From contig JAHDHN010000007.1 of assembly GCA_020631295.1 (NCBI GenBank), positions 1 to 13,181 on the forward strand: a stretch of DNA of 13,181 nucleotides. The letters are read 5' to 3'. The number at the start of each line of letters is the position of its first letter. The stretch's first letter is position 1. This DNA is from Rickettsiales bacterium. Lineage in GTDB: Bacteria > Pseudomonadota > Alphaproteobacteria > Rickettsiales > UBA8987. Positions 1 to 7,660 of this stretch are shown in pieces. The notes under the pieces are model-generated. The model had not been told where the DNA came from. It searched no databases and saw only the letters and a list, made by a program, of their open reading frames with translations. Both the position numbers and the translations under genes were made by a program.

Positions 1-980
1 CTTAATGTTTCACTGCCGTCCGTATCCACCAACGCAGCATCCAGCTTTAATGCGACCTGCGTATCTTCCTCTGTTTTCACATCTTCTGCTGCAGCTTTGG
101 GCGCATCTGCCACACCCACTAGATCAATTTCCATGTGATGCACCGACTCATACACATCACCATTTTCTTCTGTTACCGTAGCAGTGATAACAAGATCAAT
201 ATCATCATTGCTATGCTCTCTGGGTGTGAGAGTCAGCCCCGCAAGCTCGTCTGGCGTGAGTATATAGCTGCCGTCTTTCTGGCGAATACCTGCGCTTAAT
301 TCAGCATCCTCTGGTACACCATCAATACGGATCTCCAGCACCTCATTGCCCTTATCCGTATCGTTCAGTACAGCATCTATGGACAATTCAACCACGCTAT
401 CTTCTGGCGCTTGCACATTCTGCACGGTGACAAGCGGTGCTTGCGCTTCTTTTTCCTCACCCAGCGGCACATTGGTTACAGGCGCATTTGGGTCTTTCGT
501 CCCACCCACCTCACAGAGTTCTCCTTCTTGCCCGGCACGTTCACCCATAGTAGTTACATCGCCCACCGTGGTATTATTCAGCATCGTATCCGTTAAATGG
601 CCTGAAAGTTTTTGCGGCGGCGCAGCCGCAAAAGAACGACCCACAGCTGCTGTGTTTGCTGCATCAGGCACACTCACCGTTTCAGCAGCACTGGGTGCTG
701 CAGCTATTTTGCTTGATGGAGTATCTACAAGCACATCTTTCGGCGCAGCGTTGGGCTGTGCGGTTGCCTCTTCTGCATCCAGCACCGCTTCTTCCGCTAC
801 TGCCTCACGCCCCTCTCCTTGATGGAGCACTGCAAGCTCTTGCAGCTGCTCACCATCCTGCTTGGTAGCAGCATCGGCTGGGAAAATTTTTCCTTCTACC
901 GCTTCTTTAAGCTTAGGGTCATTAGCCCCTGCATTTTCCTTGGCAGACTTTGAGAAAAGAGAAAATAACCGTTTTATCAT
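1..980 (-). CDS. N-terminal part of a large tandem-repeat (cadherin/Ig-like, RTX-type) adhesin, cut by the window edge
   Basis: Reading the minus strand from the ATG at 980-978 gives an open frame of 326 codons that leaves the window at base 1, so the C-terminus is missing. The start MIKRLFSLFSK is short and basic with no Sec signal. Residues about 15-180 are Ala/Glu/Pro/Thr-rich linker. From residue 181 a repeat module begins (APLVTVQNVQAPEDS, then SIDAVLNDTD, EIRIDGVPEDAELSAG, DGSYILTPDELAGLTLTP). A second copy starts near residue 293 (APKAAAEDVKTEEDTQVAL, then LDAALVDTDGSE). The GVPxxAxLSAG...DGSYxLTPxxLxGLxLTP pattern is typical of repeats in giant bacterial surface proteins exported by type I secretion. 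The missing signal peptide fits, because that route uses a C-terminal signal, which would lie outside the window. A weak ribosome site (AGGGCG) precedes the ATG. Adhesin function and the secretion route are inferred. The repeated module is seen directly. Confidence 0.82.
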   Translation of the reverse strand, partial: MIKRLFSLFSKSAKENAGANDPKLKEAVEGKIFPADAATKQDGEQLQELAVLHQGEGREAVAEEAVLDAEEATAQPNAAPKDVLVDTPSSKIAAAPSAAETVSVPDAANTAAVGRSFAAAPPQKLSGHLTDTMLNNTTVGDVTTMGERAGQEGELCEVGGTKDPNAPVTNVPLGEEKEAQAPLVTVQNVQAPEDSVVELSIDAVLNDTDKGNEVLEIRIDGVPEDAELSAGIRQKDGSYILTPDELAGLTLTPREHSNDDIDLVITATVTEENGDVYESVHHMEIDLVGVADAPKAAAEDVKTEEDTQVALKLDAALVDTDGSETL

Positions 981-1031
981 ATCATGTTCGCCCTGCACTG
1001 ATATTGCTGACACAACCCTAAAACATACAAC

Positions 1032-1050
1032 CTTAAATTGCAATTATAAG
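1032..1050. promoter_or_regulatory. Near-palindrome in the divergent promoter gap, possible operator
   Basis: The 10-bp perfect palindrome AATTGCAATT (1036-1045) is flanked by CTTA on the left and ATAAG on the right, giving a 19-bp imperfect dyad with one unpaired base. It lies between the divergent adhesin and response-regulator genes and overlaps the minus-strand TATAAT. The position suits a transcription-factor site acting on one or both genes, but AT-rich DNA yields such dyads by chance. Confidence 0.25.
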
Positions 1051-1052
1051 TT

Positions 1053-1082
1053 GTATTATTCTCTGCAAATGCTAATTATCAA
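1053..1082 (-). promoter_or_regulatory. Candidate promoter of the adhesin gene
   Basis: On the minus strand TTGATA (1082-1077) is followed, after an 18-bp spacer, by TAATAC (1058-1053), a plausible sigma-70 pair about 75 bp ahead of the adhesin start. A perfect TATAAT also lies at 1048-1043 on the same strand but lacks a good -35 at standard spacing. The whole 981-1100 gap is strongly AT-rich. Call by pattern only. Confidence 0.3.
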
Positions 1083-1100
1083 TATAACAAGAGAGGTGAT

Positions 1101-2000
1101 ATGCAGAACGTTAAACTACTTATAGTTGAAGATGAGCCGGTAAATATGCAAGTACTATGCCGCTATTTAGAAAATGCCGGCTATGACATGGATACTGCAG
1201 AAGACGGTGAAGCCGCCTGGGAACGCTTAGAAGCCAACCCAGCTGCGTATCAGATTGTGGTAACGGACCGGCTTATGCCTCGCTTAGACGGCCTAGAGCT
1301 GTTTGAACGCATGAAACATCATGCCGCCTTGCGCCATATCCCAGTGATTATGCAAACCGCAGCCGACAGCGATGAAGAGGTGATGGAAGGCGTGGAAGCC
1401 GGTATTTTTTATTACCTCACCAAGCCCTATCAAGAAAAAATGCTGCTCTCCGTGGTGGAAGCTGCGGCAGAAGAGCATCAACATCAACAATTGGTGTTGG
1501 AACAAACAGCAAAAAAGCAACAAGCCATGGGCAACTGCCAGTCCGTAGCATTCAGCTTCCGCACGTTGGAAGAAGCACAGAATATTGCTTTCTTTTTGGG
1601 CTCGTTATTTCCAGAACCGCAACATAAAATCTCTGGGCTGTTTGAGCTGATGAGCAATGCTGTAGAGCATGGCAATCTGGGCATGGATTATGCCACCAAG
1701 AGCACACTCTTGGACAATGGCACTTATCAAGCCGAAATCAGCAAACGCCTGGGTATGGAGGAATACCAAGCAAAGATGGTGAATGTCTCCATGGAGCAGC
1801 GCGACCAAGATTACCAAGTCTTTATTACCGACCAAGGTGATGGCTTTGACTGGCAACCTTTTATGGTGCTGGAACCTTCCCGCGCTACCGATAATCATGG
1901 CCGCGGTATTGCCAAAGCCAACCTGCTCTCCTTTGATAGCGTGCGTTATCACGGCAAGGGTAATCAGGTAGAGTGTATTATCGAAAAAGAGGCTGCCTAA
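1101..2000 (+). CDS. Response regulator with receiver domain fused to RsbW/HATPase_c-type ATPase domain
   Basis: The 299-residue protein has two domains. Residues about 4-120 form a CheY-like receiver: acidic pocket E10/D11, phospho-acceptor D56 (VVTDRLMP), T86 and K108 in TKPY, all in place. Residues about 145-295 form a GHKL/HATPase_c domain: N-box ELMSNAVEHGN with N186, DxGxG as TDQGDGFDW (D244), and the second glycine box HGRGIAKA (266-273). No HisKA dimerisation helix with a phospho-accepting His is evident between them, so the ATPase part is more like an anti-sigma factor/serine kinase (RsbW, SpoIIAB) than a sensor kinase. Phosphorylation of D56 would plausibly switch the ATPase domain's kinase or protein-binding activity; that is inference. 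The start has a strong ribosome site (AGAGAGGTG). The stop overlaps the start of the next gene. It is divergent from the adhesin. No cognate sensor kinase, sigma factor or anti-sigma antagonist lies in the window. Confidence 0.85.
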   Translation: MQNVKLLIVEDEPVNMQVLCRYLENAGYDMDTAEDGEAAWERLEANPAAYQIVVTDRLMPRLDGLELFERMKHHAALRHIPVIMQTAADSDEEVMEGVEAGIFYYLTKPYQEKMLLSVVEAAAEEHQHQQLVLEQTAKKQQAMGNCQSVAFSFRTLEEAQNIAFFLGSLFPEPQHKISGLFELMSNAVEHGNLGMDYATKSTLLDNGTYQAEISKRLGMEEYQAKMVNVSMEQRDQDYQVFITDQGDGFDWQPFMVLEPSRATDNHGRGIAKANLLSFDSVRYHGKGNQVECIIEKEAA

Positions 2001-3223
2001 TGAAGCTACAAGCACAATATAATCAGCATGCATCTTTCTATAATGGTGGCATCTTTGCAGCTGCATTAGCAGCCCTTGCATATACGCTATGGAGCTACCA
2101 TTTCAAACTGCCTTTATGGCAGCAATTTGACCTTATCTTTGCCTATGACGCCTGGCAGCATGATCGCTTTTCGTGGAGAGATCTCTTCACCGCGAGTGAA
2201 GGCCATGTGCGTGCCTTGCCACAATTGCTGCAGCTTAGCCTCGCAAAGATCACTGGCTGGCAATTAGCATGGGACAGTGCACTCAGCCTGCTCTGCGTGC
2301 TGGCCGTTGCCTATTATATCTTCAAACACATACGCAATATACCGCATTATATGGCGCTTATATTGCTGCTATGGCTGTTGCTACCTGATCATATATTTGG
2401 GCTGAGCTGGGCAGGAAATCTTGGCTTTTATCTGGGTTTAGCACTCAGCGTAGCCGCACTAGACAATGCCCATCAACAACGCTGGTGGCGCTGCTTTTTG
2501 TTCTGCTTGCTAGCTATATTTTCTGACACTATGGGCCTAGCGGCATTACTCAGCTGCACCTATTTGGCGATAAAAAGCCCGCATGTCAAAACAAAATTAT
2601 GGGTGATTGCATGCGGTATCATTGGCTATCTCTATTATCATTACATTATCCAACATATGAGCGCTGGCACCATGCCTGCTGGCCCATGGATGAGCGCACA
2701 GCTCTTCTTCAATTTGCTTGGCAGCGCCTTATATAACCCAAGCTACTATCTTGCTATTCCTTTGGGTATTATATTATTCGCCTGCTGCCTGCACAGCATG
2801 TGGCGCATGCATGGCAGCATAGGCAACGCGCTAATACTCTTTGGCTTGCTTGCTATTCTTACCCACAGCTTGTTCCATATTGGTATTGTGGAAGACCAAA
2901 TCACGCTCAGTCGCTCTTTATTACTCAGCACATTATGTCTGATTGGTGTGATGATAAGCTGGAATACTTCTCGCAATGCACCCATCTGGCTGCTATGCAT
3001 CATGCTGGTGATCTCTGTACCAAAACTGATCAGCAGCTATCAAAATCTGCAGCATACAAAATGGGTGCATGCAGGCTATGAGGAGCTGTACTATCATATG
3101 CAAGGTGCTTACCCCACGCTGGATGAAGGCGTGCTTGCTGCATTGCATCACAGTGAAGATGTAGGTACGGCAAGGCATGGCGTGTGGCTCATGCATCGCT
3201 ACAAACTCAATTTGTATCGATAG
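2000..3223 (+). CDS. Polytopic inner-membrane protein of unknown function, coupled to the response regulator
   Basis: This 407-residue protein has about ten hydrophobic segments: roughly residues 15-34, 90-108, 115-130, 135-152, 162-190, 198-217, 232-263, 275-295, 303-320 and 327-345. A hydrophilic C-terminal tail of about 60 residues follows. I chose the ATG at 2000, which overlaps the upstream stop as TAATG. An in-frame ATG at 1973 exists but lies inside the response-regulator gene. A hydrophilic stretch after the first segment (DLFTASEGHVRALPQLLQLS, then LAKITGWQLAW) loosely recalls a loop in uncharacterised polytopic proteins with an HNEHR-type motif, some thought to be GT-C-like glycosyltransferases, but the key residues are not preserved. 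I do not recognise the family with confidence. One-base overlap with the response regulator implies translational coupling and a shared pathway, perhaps surface-polymer or envelope related; this is inference. Confidence 0.8.
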   Translation: MKLQAQYNQHASFYNGGIFAAALAALAYTLWSYHFKLPLWQQFDLIFAYDAWQHDRFSWRDLFTASEGHVRALPQLLQLSLAKITGWQLAWDSALSLLCVLAVAYYIFKHIRNIPHYMALILLLWLLLPDHIFGLSWAGNLGFYLGLALSVAALDNAHQQRWWRCFLFCLLAIFSDTMGLAALLSCTYLAIKSPHVKTKLWVIACGIIGYLYYHYIIQHMSAGTMPAGPWMSAQLFFNLLGSALYNPSYYLAIPLGIILFACCLHSMWRMHGSIGNALILFGLLAILTHSLFHIGIVEDQITLSRSLLLSTLCLIGVMISWNTSRNAPIWLLCIMLVISVPKLISSYQNLQHTKWVHAGYEELYYHMQGAYPTLDEGVLAALHHSEDVGTARHGVWLMHRYKLNLYR

Positions 3224-3260
3224 AAAATTATTGTAACGCTTACCAAAAATTTAAAGCCTT

Positions 3261-3342
3261 GTTTCCTGCGACTCGATCGCAGGATCAAATGCAATAGTTA
3301 TGCTGTATCAGTATTTGACCCTGTGGATAAACCACAGGGAAC
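3261..3342. repeat. Paired-hairpin intergenic repeat, element C
   Basis: Two hairpins face each other. The left has an 8-bp stem, 3264-3271 with 3277-3284 (TCCTGCGA/TCGCAGGA), and a 5-nt loop. The right has an 8-bp stem, 3319-3326 with 3332-3339 (CCCTGTGG/CCACAGGG), and a 5-nt loop. The outer ends are GTT and AAC. The inner flanks are the inverted repeat TCAAAT (3285-3290) and ATTTGA (3313-3318), around a spacer of about 22 nt. Read from its outer end, each arm fits GTT-N-CCTG-Y-G-R, 5-nt loop, Y-C-R-CAGG-N-TCAAAT, with the variable stem positions compensated. It follows the membrane-protein gene. Either hairpin could aid transcript termination or 3' end stability, but neither has an adjacent T-tract. 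Confidence 0.75.
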
Positions 3343-3455
3343 GGTGATTTTATGGAGCGTTAAACGATCTTACTACATATTCACACTTGTGCTTCGCATG
3401 GTTTTTTCGTTATGCAGCGTATATCGTCCTGCATTTCAACACGAAGGAACCTAGA

Positions 3456-4937
3456 ATGAAACACTCTCTTGGCAAAACACTCTTACTTACCTGCAGCTTG
3501 CTTGGCATGGGAATAAGCGCTGATACAGGCCTTACCATTTACAGCAAAGCACAACCTGGCAGTGTGAGTGCCGCACAATTTCGCCCAGGCGGCCAGTGGT
3601 CGCATTATAACCAAATTCCTGGCTATGCTGTGATTCGTGAAACGCGTGATGTGGAACTGAAGCAATCACGCAGCACGGTTAGTTTTGATAATGTAGCGGC
3701 CTATATTGACCCAACCACGGTGCAATTTCGTTCGATCACAGACCCGAAACATACCAGTGTAGTAGAACAGAATTACCAATTTGATTTGGTAAGCCAACAA
3801 AAATTGCTGGAGCGCTATCTGGGCAAAACCATTGAAGTAGAGCAATGGCGTGGCGAAGAGGTAGATGTAATAAAAGGTACATTGCTGAGCAGCGGTTGGG
3901 GCAATCAATTAGTATTACAAACAGAAAATGGTGTGCAGAGCATTGGGCATTATAATAATATTCGTTACCCAGAACTGCCTGGTGGCTTACGCACCAAGCC
4001 GACCTTACTGTGGGATATCTATACCAAAAAACCAGGCACGCATGAGATTGAAACCAGCTACCAAACCGAAGGCATCACCTGGTGGGCAGATTACAATGCC
4101 GAATATCGTGACGGTGAGGATGAAAATAGCGGCTATTTAGACCTAAATGCTTGGGTGAGCATTGTGAATAAAACCGGCGCGACCTATGAAGACGCCAAGC
4201 TGAAGCTGATTGCCGGTGATGTGCAGCGCGTATCTCCGCACCGTGGCGCGCAACCTATGATGGCACGACGTATGGATGTTGCAGAAATGGCAATGATTCC
4301 ACCACCACCTGCACCCAAAGGATTTACCGAAAAAGCCTTTTTTGAATTTCATTTATACACGCTTGGTCGCCCTACCACTCTGCCGGACAACTCCACCAAG
4401 CAAACGGAATTATTTCCACGTAAAGAAGGCATTGAAGTAGAGAAACAATTTGTGTTTGATGGAAAGCGTTTGCCAGGCAAGGTGGGTGTGTATGTATCGT
4501 TTGAAAATGAGGAAGAAAACGGCCTGGGCCTGCCATTGCCAGCCGGGCGCGTGCGCGTGAATAAGCGTGATACGGCAGATGATTCGCTGGAATTCATTGG
4601 TGAAGATATAATTGATCATACACCAAAGAACGATGAGATAGAGATCAAACTCGGCAATGCATTTGATGTGATTGCCAAGCGTGAGGTGATTAACTCTAAT
4701 CGAAACAATGATGAAAAATGGCGTACTGAAACCGTGAAGATCACACTCAAAAACAGCAAAAAGAACCCAATTGAGTTGATTGTGCGCGAACATGCAAGTC
4801 ATTATGGTAATTGGAAATTGATCAAACAATCACATGAGCATGAGAAGAAAAATGCCAGCACATTTGAATTTCCTGTGCGCCTAAAAGCAGATGAAGAAGT
4901 GCAGCTGACCTACACGATTAAACGCAGTTGGAAATAG
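3456..4937 (+). CDS. Exported DUF4139-domain protein
   Basis: The 493-residue protein starts at the ATG at 3456, behind AAGGA. An upstream in-frame ATG at 3387 would add 23 residues that spoil the signal peptide and has no ribosome site. The N-terminus MKHSLGKTLLLTCSLLGMG is a Sec signal with a likely cut near residue 21-22. C13 is not in a convincing lipobox. The DUF4139-like body is recognised by WWADYNAEYRD (209-219), the stretch from LDLNAWVSIVNKTGATYEDA through KLKLIAGDVQRV (228-259), and FFEFHLYTLGRPTTLPDNST (295-314) followed by KQTELF. The C-terminal half reads as beta-rich, with KVGVYVSFENEEENGLGLPL followed by PAGRVRV, and a final segment ending LTYTIKRSWK. Proteins of this family are secreted or periplasmic and their biochemical role is not established. 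It is the first of four same-strand genes and ends 14 bp before tgt. Family assignment is by motif memory. Confidence 0.82.
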   Translation: MKHSLGKTLLLTCSLLGMGISADTGLTIYSKAQPGSVSAAQFRPGGQWSHYNQIPGYAVIRETRDVELKQSRSTVSFDNVAAYIDPTTVQFRSITDPKHTSVVEQNYQFDLVSQQKLLERYLGKTIEVEQWRGEEVDVIKGTLLSSGWGNQLVLQTENGVQSIGHYNNIRYPELPGGLRTKPTLLWDIYTKKPGTHEIETSYQTEGITWWADYNAEYRDGEDENSGYLDLNAWVSIVNKTGATYEDAKLKLIAGDVQRVSPHRGAQPMMARRMDVAEMAMIPPPPAPKGFTEKAFFEFHLYTLGRPTTLPDNSTKQTELFPRKEGIEVEKQFVFDGKRLPGKVGVYVSFENEEENGLGLPLPAGRVRVNKRDTADDSLEFIGEDIIDHTPKNDEIEIKLGNAFDVIAKREVINSNRNNDEKWRTETVKITLKNSKKNPIELIVREHASHYGNWKLIKQSHEHEKKNASTFEFPVRLKADEEVQLTYTIKRSWK

Positions 4938-4951
4938 GCATATAAACCTTC

Positions 4952-6058
4952 ATGGCACTTTCTTTTTCCGTTCATTCATGCAGCAAGCAGGCACGCACTG
5001 GCACGCTGCACACTACGCATGGTGATATTCAAACACCGGCCTTCATGCCGGTAGGCACTGCGGCCACGGTGAAGGCCATGCTGCCCTCCCAAGTGGAAGA
5101 AACCGGTGCAGATATTGTGTTGGGCAACACCTATCATTTGATGCTGCGCCCCACTGCAGAGCGCATTGCCAAGCTAGGCGGGCTGCATAGATTTATGCAA
5201 TGGGACAAGCCGATTCTAACAGATTCTGGCGGCTTTCAAGTGATGAGCCTTTCAAGTTTACGCAAGATCACCGAGGAAGGTGTACGCTTTCAATCGCATA
5301 TTGATGGCTCAAAACATATGCTTTCACCCGAGCGTTCCATGGAAATTCAACATTTGCTGGGCAGCACGATTACCATGATGTTTGACGAATGCACACCCTT
5401 TCCTGCCACGCATGAGGAAGCCAAACGCTCCATGGAGCTGAGTATGCGCTGGGGCCAGCGCTCCTATGATGCGTATCAACAACGTGAGGGCTATGGCCTA
5501 TTTGGCATTGTGCAAGGTGGCGTGTATGCCGATTTGCGGGAGCAAAGTGCCTCTATATTGCGTGATATTCCGTTTGACGGGCTGGCTATTGGTGGCCTGG
5601 CGGTGGGCGAAGGAAGAAAGCTGATGTTTGAGACATTAGACGTGACCGTGCCGCATTTACCAGAAGATAAACCACGCTATTTGATGGGTGTGGGCAAACC
5701 GGCCGACATGGTGGGTGCGGTGCTGCGTGGCGTGGATATGTTTGATTGCGTACTGCCCACCCGCTCTGGCCGCAACGGGCAGGCCTTTACGTCTCAGGGC
5801 AATATTAATATCCGCAACGCCATGCATGCAGAAGATACGTCACCGCTGGACCCAAACTGCAGCTGCCACGCCTGCACACATTTTTCACGGGCCTATTTGC
5901 ATCATTTGGTGAAATCCGGAGAAATTTTAGGATCTGTGCTGATGACCTGGCATAATCTAACCTATTACAATAACCTCATGCAGCGCCTGCGCGTTGCGAT
6001 TGAACATGATGCCACCGAAGATTTTGTGGCCAGCTTTGAATATTCACTGGACGCGTAA
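4952..6058 (+). CDS. tgt: Queuine tRNA-ribosyltransferase (tRNA-guanine transglycosylase)
   Basis: The 368-residue TIM-barrel enzyme swaps guanine 34 for preQ1 in GU(N)-anticodon tRNAs (Asp, Asn, His, Tyr) in the cytoplasm, on the queuosine pathway. The length is normal for bacterial Tgt. Visible signatures are GNTYHL (58-63), DSGGFQVMSL with the catalytic base D91, the substrate loop FGIVQGG (184-190), GLAIGGLAVGE (210-220), and the nucleophile D265 in MFDCVLPTRSGRNG. The zinc site is C303, C305 and C308 (CSCHAC) with H334 (TWHN). All key residues are present, so it should be active. The ribosome site is poor, and the gene lies 14 bp behind the DUF4139 gene, so translation may depend on the upstream reading frame. 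No other queuosine genes (queA, queC-F) are in the window. Confidence 0.97.
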   Translation: MALSFSVHSCSKQARTGTLHTTHGDIQTPAFMPVGTAATVKAMLPSQVEETGADIVLGNTYHLMLRPTAERIAKLGGLHRFMQWDKPILTDSGGFQVMSLSSLRKITEEGVRFQSHIDGSKHMLSPERSMEIQHLLGSTITMMFDECTPFPATHEEAKRSMELSMRWGQRSYDAYQQREGYGLFGIVQGGVYADLREQSASILRDIPFDGLAIGGLAVGEGRKLMFETLDVTVPHLPEDKPRYLMGVGKPADMVGAVLRGVDMFDCVLPTRSGRNGQAFTSQGNINIRNAMHAEDTSPLDPNCSCHACTHFSRAYLHHLVKSGEILGSVLMTWHNLTYYNNLMQRLRVAIEHDATEDFVASFEYSLDA

Positions 6059-6097
6059 GGCCCATAGCGCTAAAGATGCACTCCCTGGGAGATAGCG

Positions 6098-7633
6098 TTG
6101 TCACAAGCTGATGTACAAATTGTACCCACCGAAACAGGCGAGGATACACCGGAATATAATGAACTGCCGCATAACCATGAGGCAGAGCAAATGGTGCTGG
6201 GCAGCTTGTTGGTGAATAATAATGCCATTGATAAGGTGAGTGATTTCTTACGTGAGCAACATTTTTTCTTTCCCGTGCATCAACGGATTTTTGCCGCGAT
6301 TTCCCGCTTTTACGAGCGCGGATTGATCGCCAGCCCGGTTACACTCAAAAATGAGTTTGATAAAGACGAAGCGCTGGAAGAGCATGGCGGCAGCGTGTAT
6401 TTGGCGCGCTTGGCTTCTGTGGCCTCAGGTATTATTGATATCCGTGGCTATGCCAGCATTATCTATAGTTTGGCCATTTCCCGCGAGCTGATTGATATTG
6501 GTGAGGACATGGTGAATAACGGCTATGATGCCTCGGGCGAGCGCCGCGCCTCCGAACAAATTGAAGAAGCCGAACAGAAATTATTTGCGCTGGCCAGTGA
6601 GGGCAATAGCGATAATGATTTTCGTAAGATTGGCATCTCGCTGAACCAAGCCATTGAAACTGCCAATGCCGCCAGCAAGCGTAAAGGCGATATTAGCGGC
6701 GTGGCCACACGCTTTGCGCAGATGGATAATCTGCTGGGCGGATTGCATGATTCGGATTTGATTATTGTAGCGGCACGCCCGTCTATGGGTAAAACCGCGC
6801 TTGCGTTAAACTTGGCACTCAACTGTGCTGAGCAGCTTAAATCTGAATATGATGATGCAATAGCAAAACACACAGATGATGCACCAGAAATGCCAAAGCT
6901 AGGCTCTGTGGGTATTTTCTCATTGGAGATGTCTGCCGAGCAACTGGCAACACGTATGCTGGCGATGAAAACCGCTATTTCCGCTACCGACATTCGCCGT
7001 GGCCGCCTGCGCAGCTCACCCACAGAGGATGATTTTGCTACGCTCATCCGTGCCAGCCAAGAAATGAATGAGCTTGGCCTGTTTATTGATGATACACCGG
7101 CCTTAAGCATTGCAGCACTGCGCACCCGTGCGCGCCGTTTGAAGCGCAAGCATAATTTATCCGTGCTGATTGTGGATTATCTGCAGCTGCTCCGCGGTGT
7201 GTCTGCCTCTGCACAAAATAACCGCGTGCAGGAAATTTCAGAAATCACCATGGGCCTGAAGGCCATTGCCAAGGAGCTCAATATTCCAGTGATTGCACTA
7301 TCGCAGCTTTCCCGTGCAGTGGAGCAGCGTGAAGATAAACGCCCGCTGCTTTCGGATTTGCGTGAATCGGGATCGATTGAGCAAGATGCAGATATTGTGA
7401 TGTTTATTTACCGCGAGGCATATTACCTGCAACGCAAGCAGCCTTCTGATACAGAAATTGAGAAATTCAATGCCTGGCAAGACCGCTTGGCGGAAATTGA
7501 AAATGTAACCGAGATTATTGTAGCAAAAAATCGTAACGGACCGGTGGATAATGTGAAATTAGCCTTTGACGGAAACACCACACGCTTTATTGATTATGCA
7601 GAACCTGGTACCTACCCGGCTTTTGATGGGTAA
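6098..7633 (+). CDS. dnaB: Replicative DNA helicase DnaB
   Basis: The 511-residue protein is the hexameric 5'-3' helicase of the replication fork. The N-terminal primase-interacting domain is at about residues 21-125 (LPHNHEAEQMVLGSLL), a linker follows, and the RecA-like ATPase spans about 195-500. Walker A is ARPSMGKT (226-233, K232/T233), Walker B is LIVDYLQLL (357-365, D360), the conserved block SQLSRAVEQREDKRPLLSDL (402-421) leads into RESGSIEQDAD, and the arginine-finger region is VAKNRNGP (475-482). An insert of about 25 residues at roughly 245-269 between Walker A and the next strand is longer than in E. coli. The start is a TTG (TTGTCACAAGCT) behind GGGAGAT; no in-frame ATG fits the conserved N-terminus. 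There is no intein. It lies 39 bp behind tgt and 27 bp before the M23 peptidase gene, probably one transcript. Confidence 0.97.
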   Translation: MSQADVQIVPTETGEDTPEYNELPHNHEAEQMVLGSLLVNNNAIDKVSDFLREQHFFFPVHQRIFAAISRFYERGLIASPVTLKNEFDKDEALEEHGGSVYLARLASVASGIIDIRGYASIIYSLAISRELIDIGEDMVNNGYDASGERRASEQIEEAEQKLFALASEGNSDNDFRKIGISLNQAIETANAASKRKGDISGVATRFAQMDNLLGGLHDSDLIIVAARPSMGKTALALNLALNCAEQLKSEYDDAIAKHTDDAPEMPKLGSVGIFSLEMSAEQLATRMLAMKTAISATDIRRGRLRSSPTEDDFATLIRASQEMNELGLFIDDTPALSIAALRTRARRLKRKHNLSVLIVDYLQLLRGVSASAQNNRVQEISEITMGLKAIAKELNIPVIALSQLSRAVEQREDKRPLLSDLRESGSIEQDADIVMFIYREAYYLQRKQPSDTEIEKFNAWQDRLAEIENVTEIIVAKNRNGPVDNVKLAFDGNTTRFIDYAEPGTYPAFDG

Positions 7634-7660
7634 ACACGTTACAACAGAAAGCAATAGACC

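Noticed and set aside
346..822. Plus-strand open frame of 158 codons, Ser/Ala/Thr-rich
   Set aside because: It is the antisense shadow of the adhesin frame on the minus strand. It has low-complexity composition, no ribosome site and no recognisable domain.
1605..2081. Minus-strand open frame across the end of the response regulator
   Set aside because: Antisense to conserved ATPase motifs and to the next gene start; no ribosome site or domain seen.
3387..3455. Upstream in-frame ATG that would lengthen the DUF4139 protein by 23 residues
   Set aside because: No ribosome site before it, and the extension would bury the Sec signal. The ATG at 3456 has AAGGA and a clean signal peptide.
6523..7149. 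Minus-strand open frame of 208 codons opposite dnaB
   Set aside because: dnaB is unmistakable on the plus strand with all motifs; the reverse frame shows no motif.
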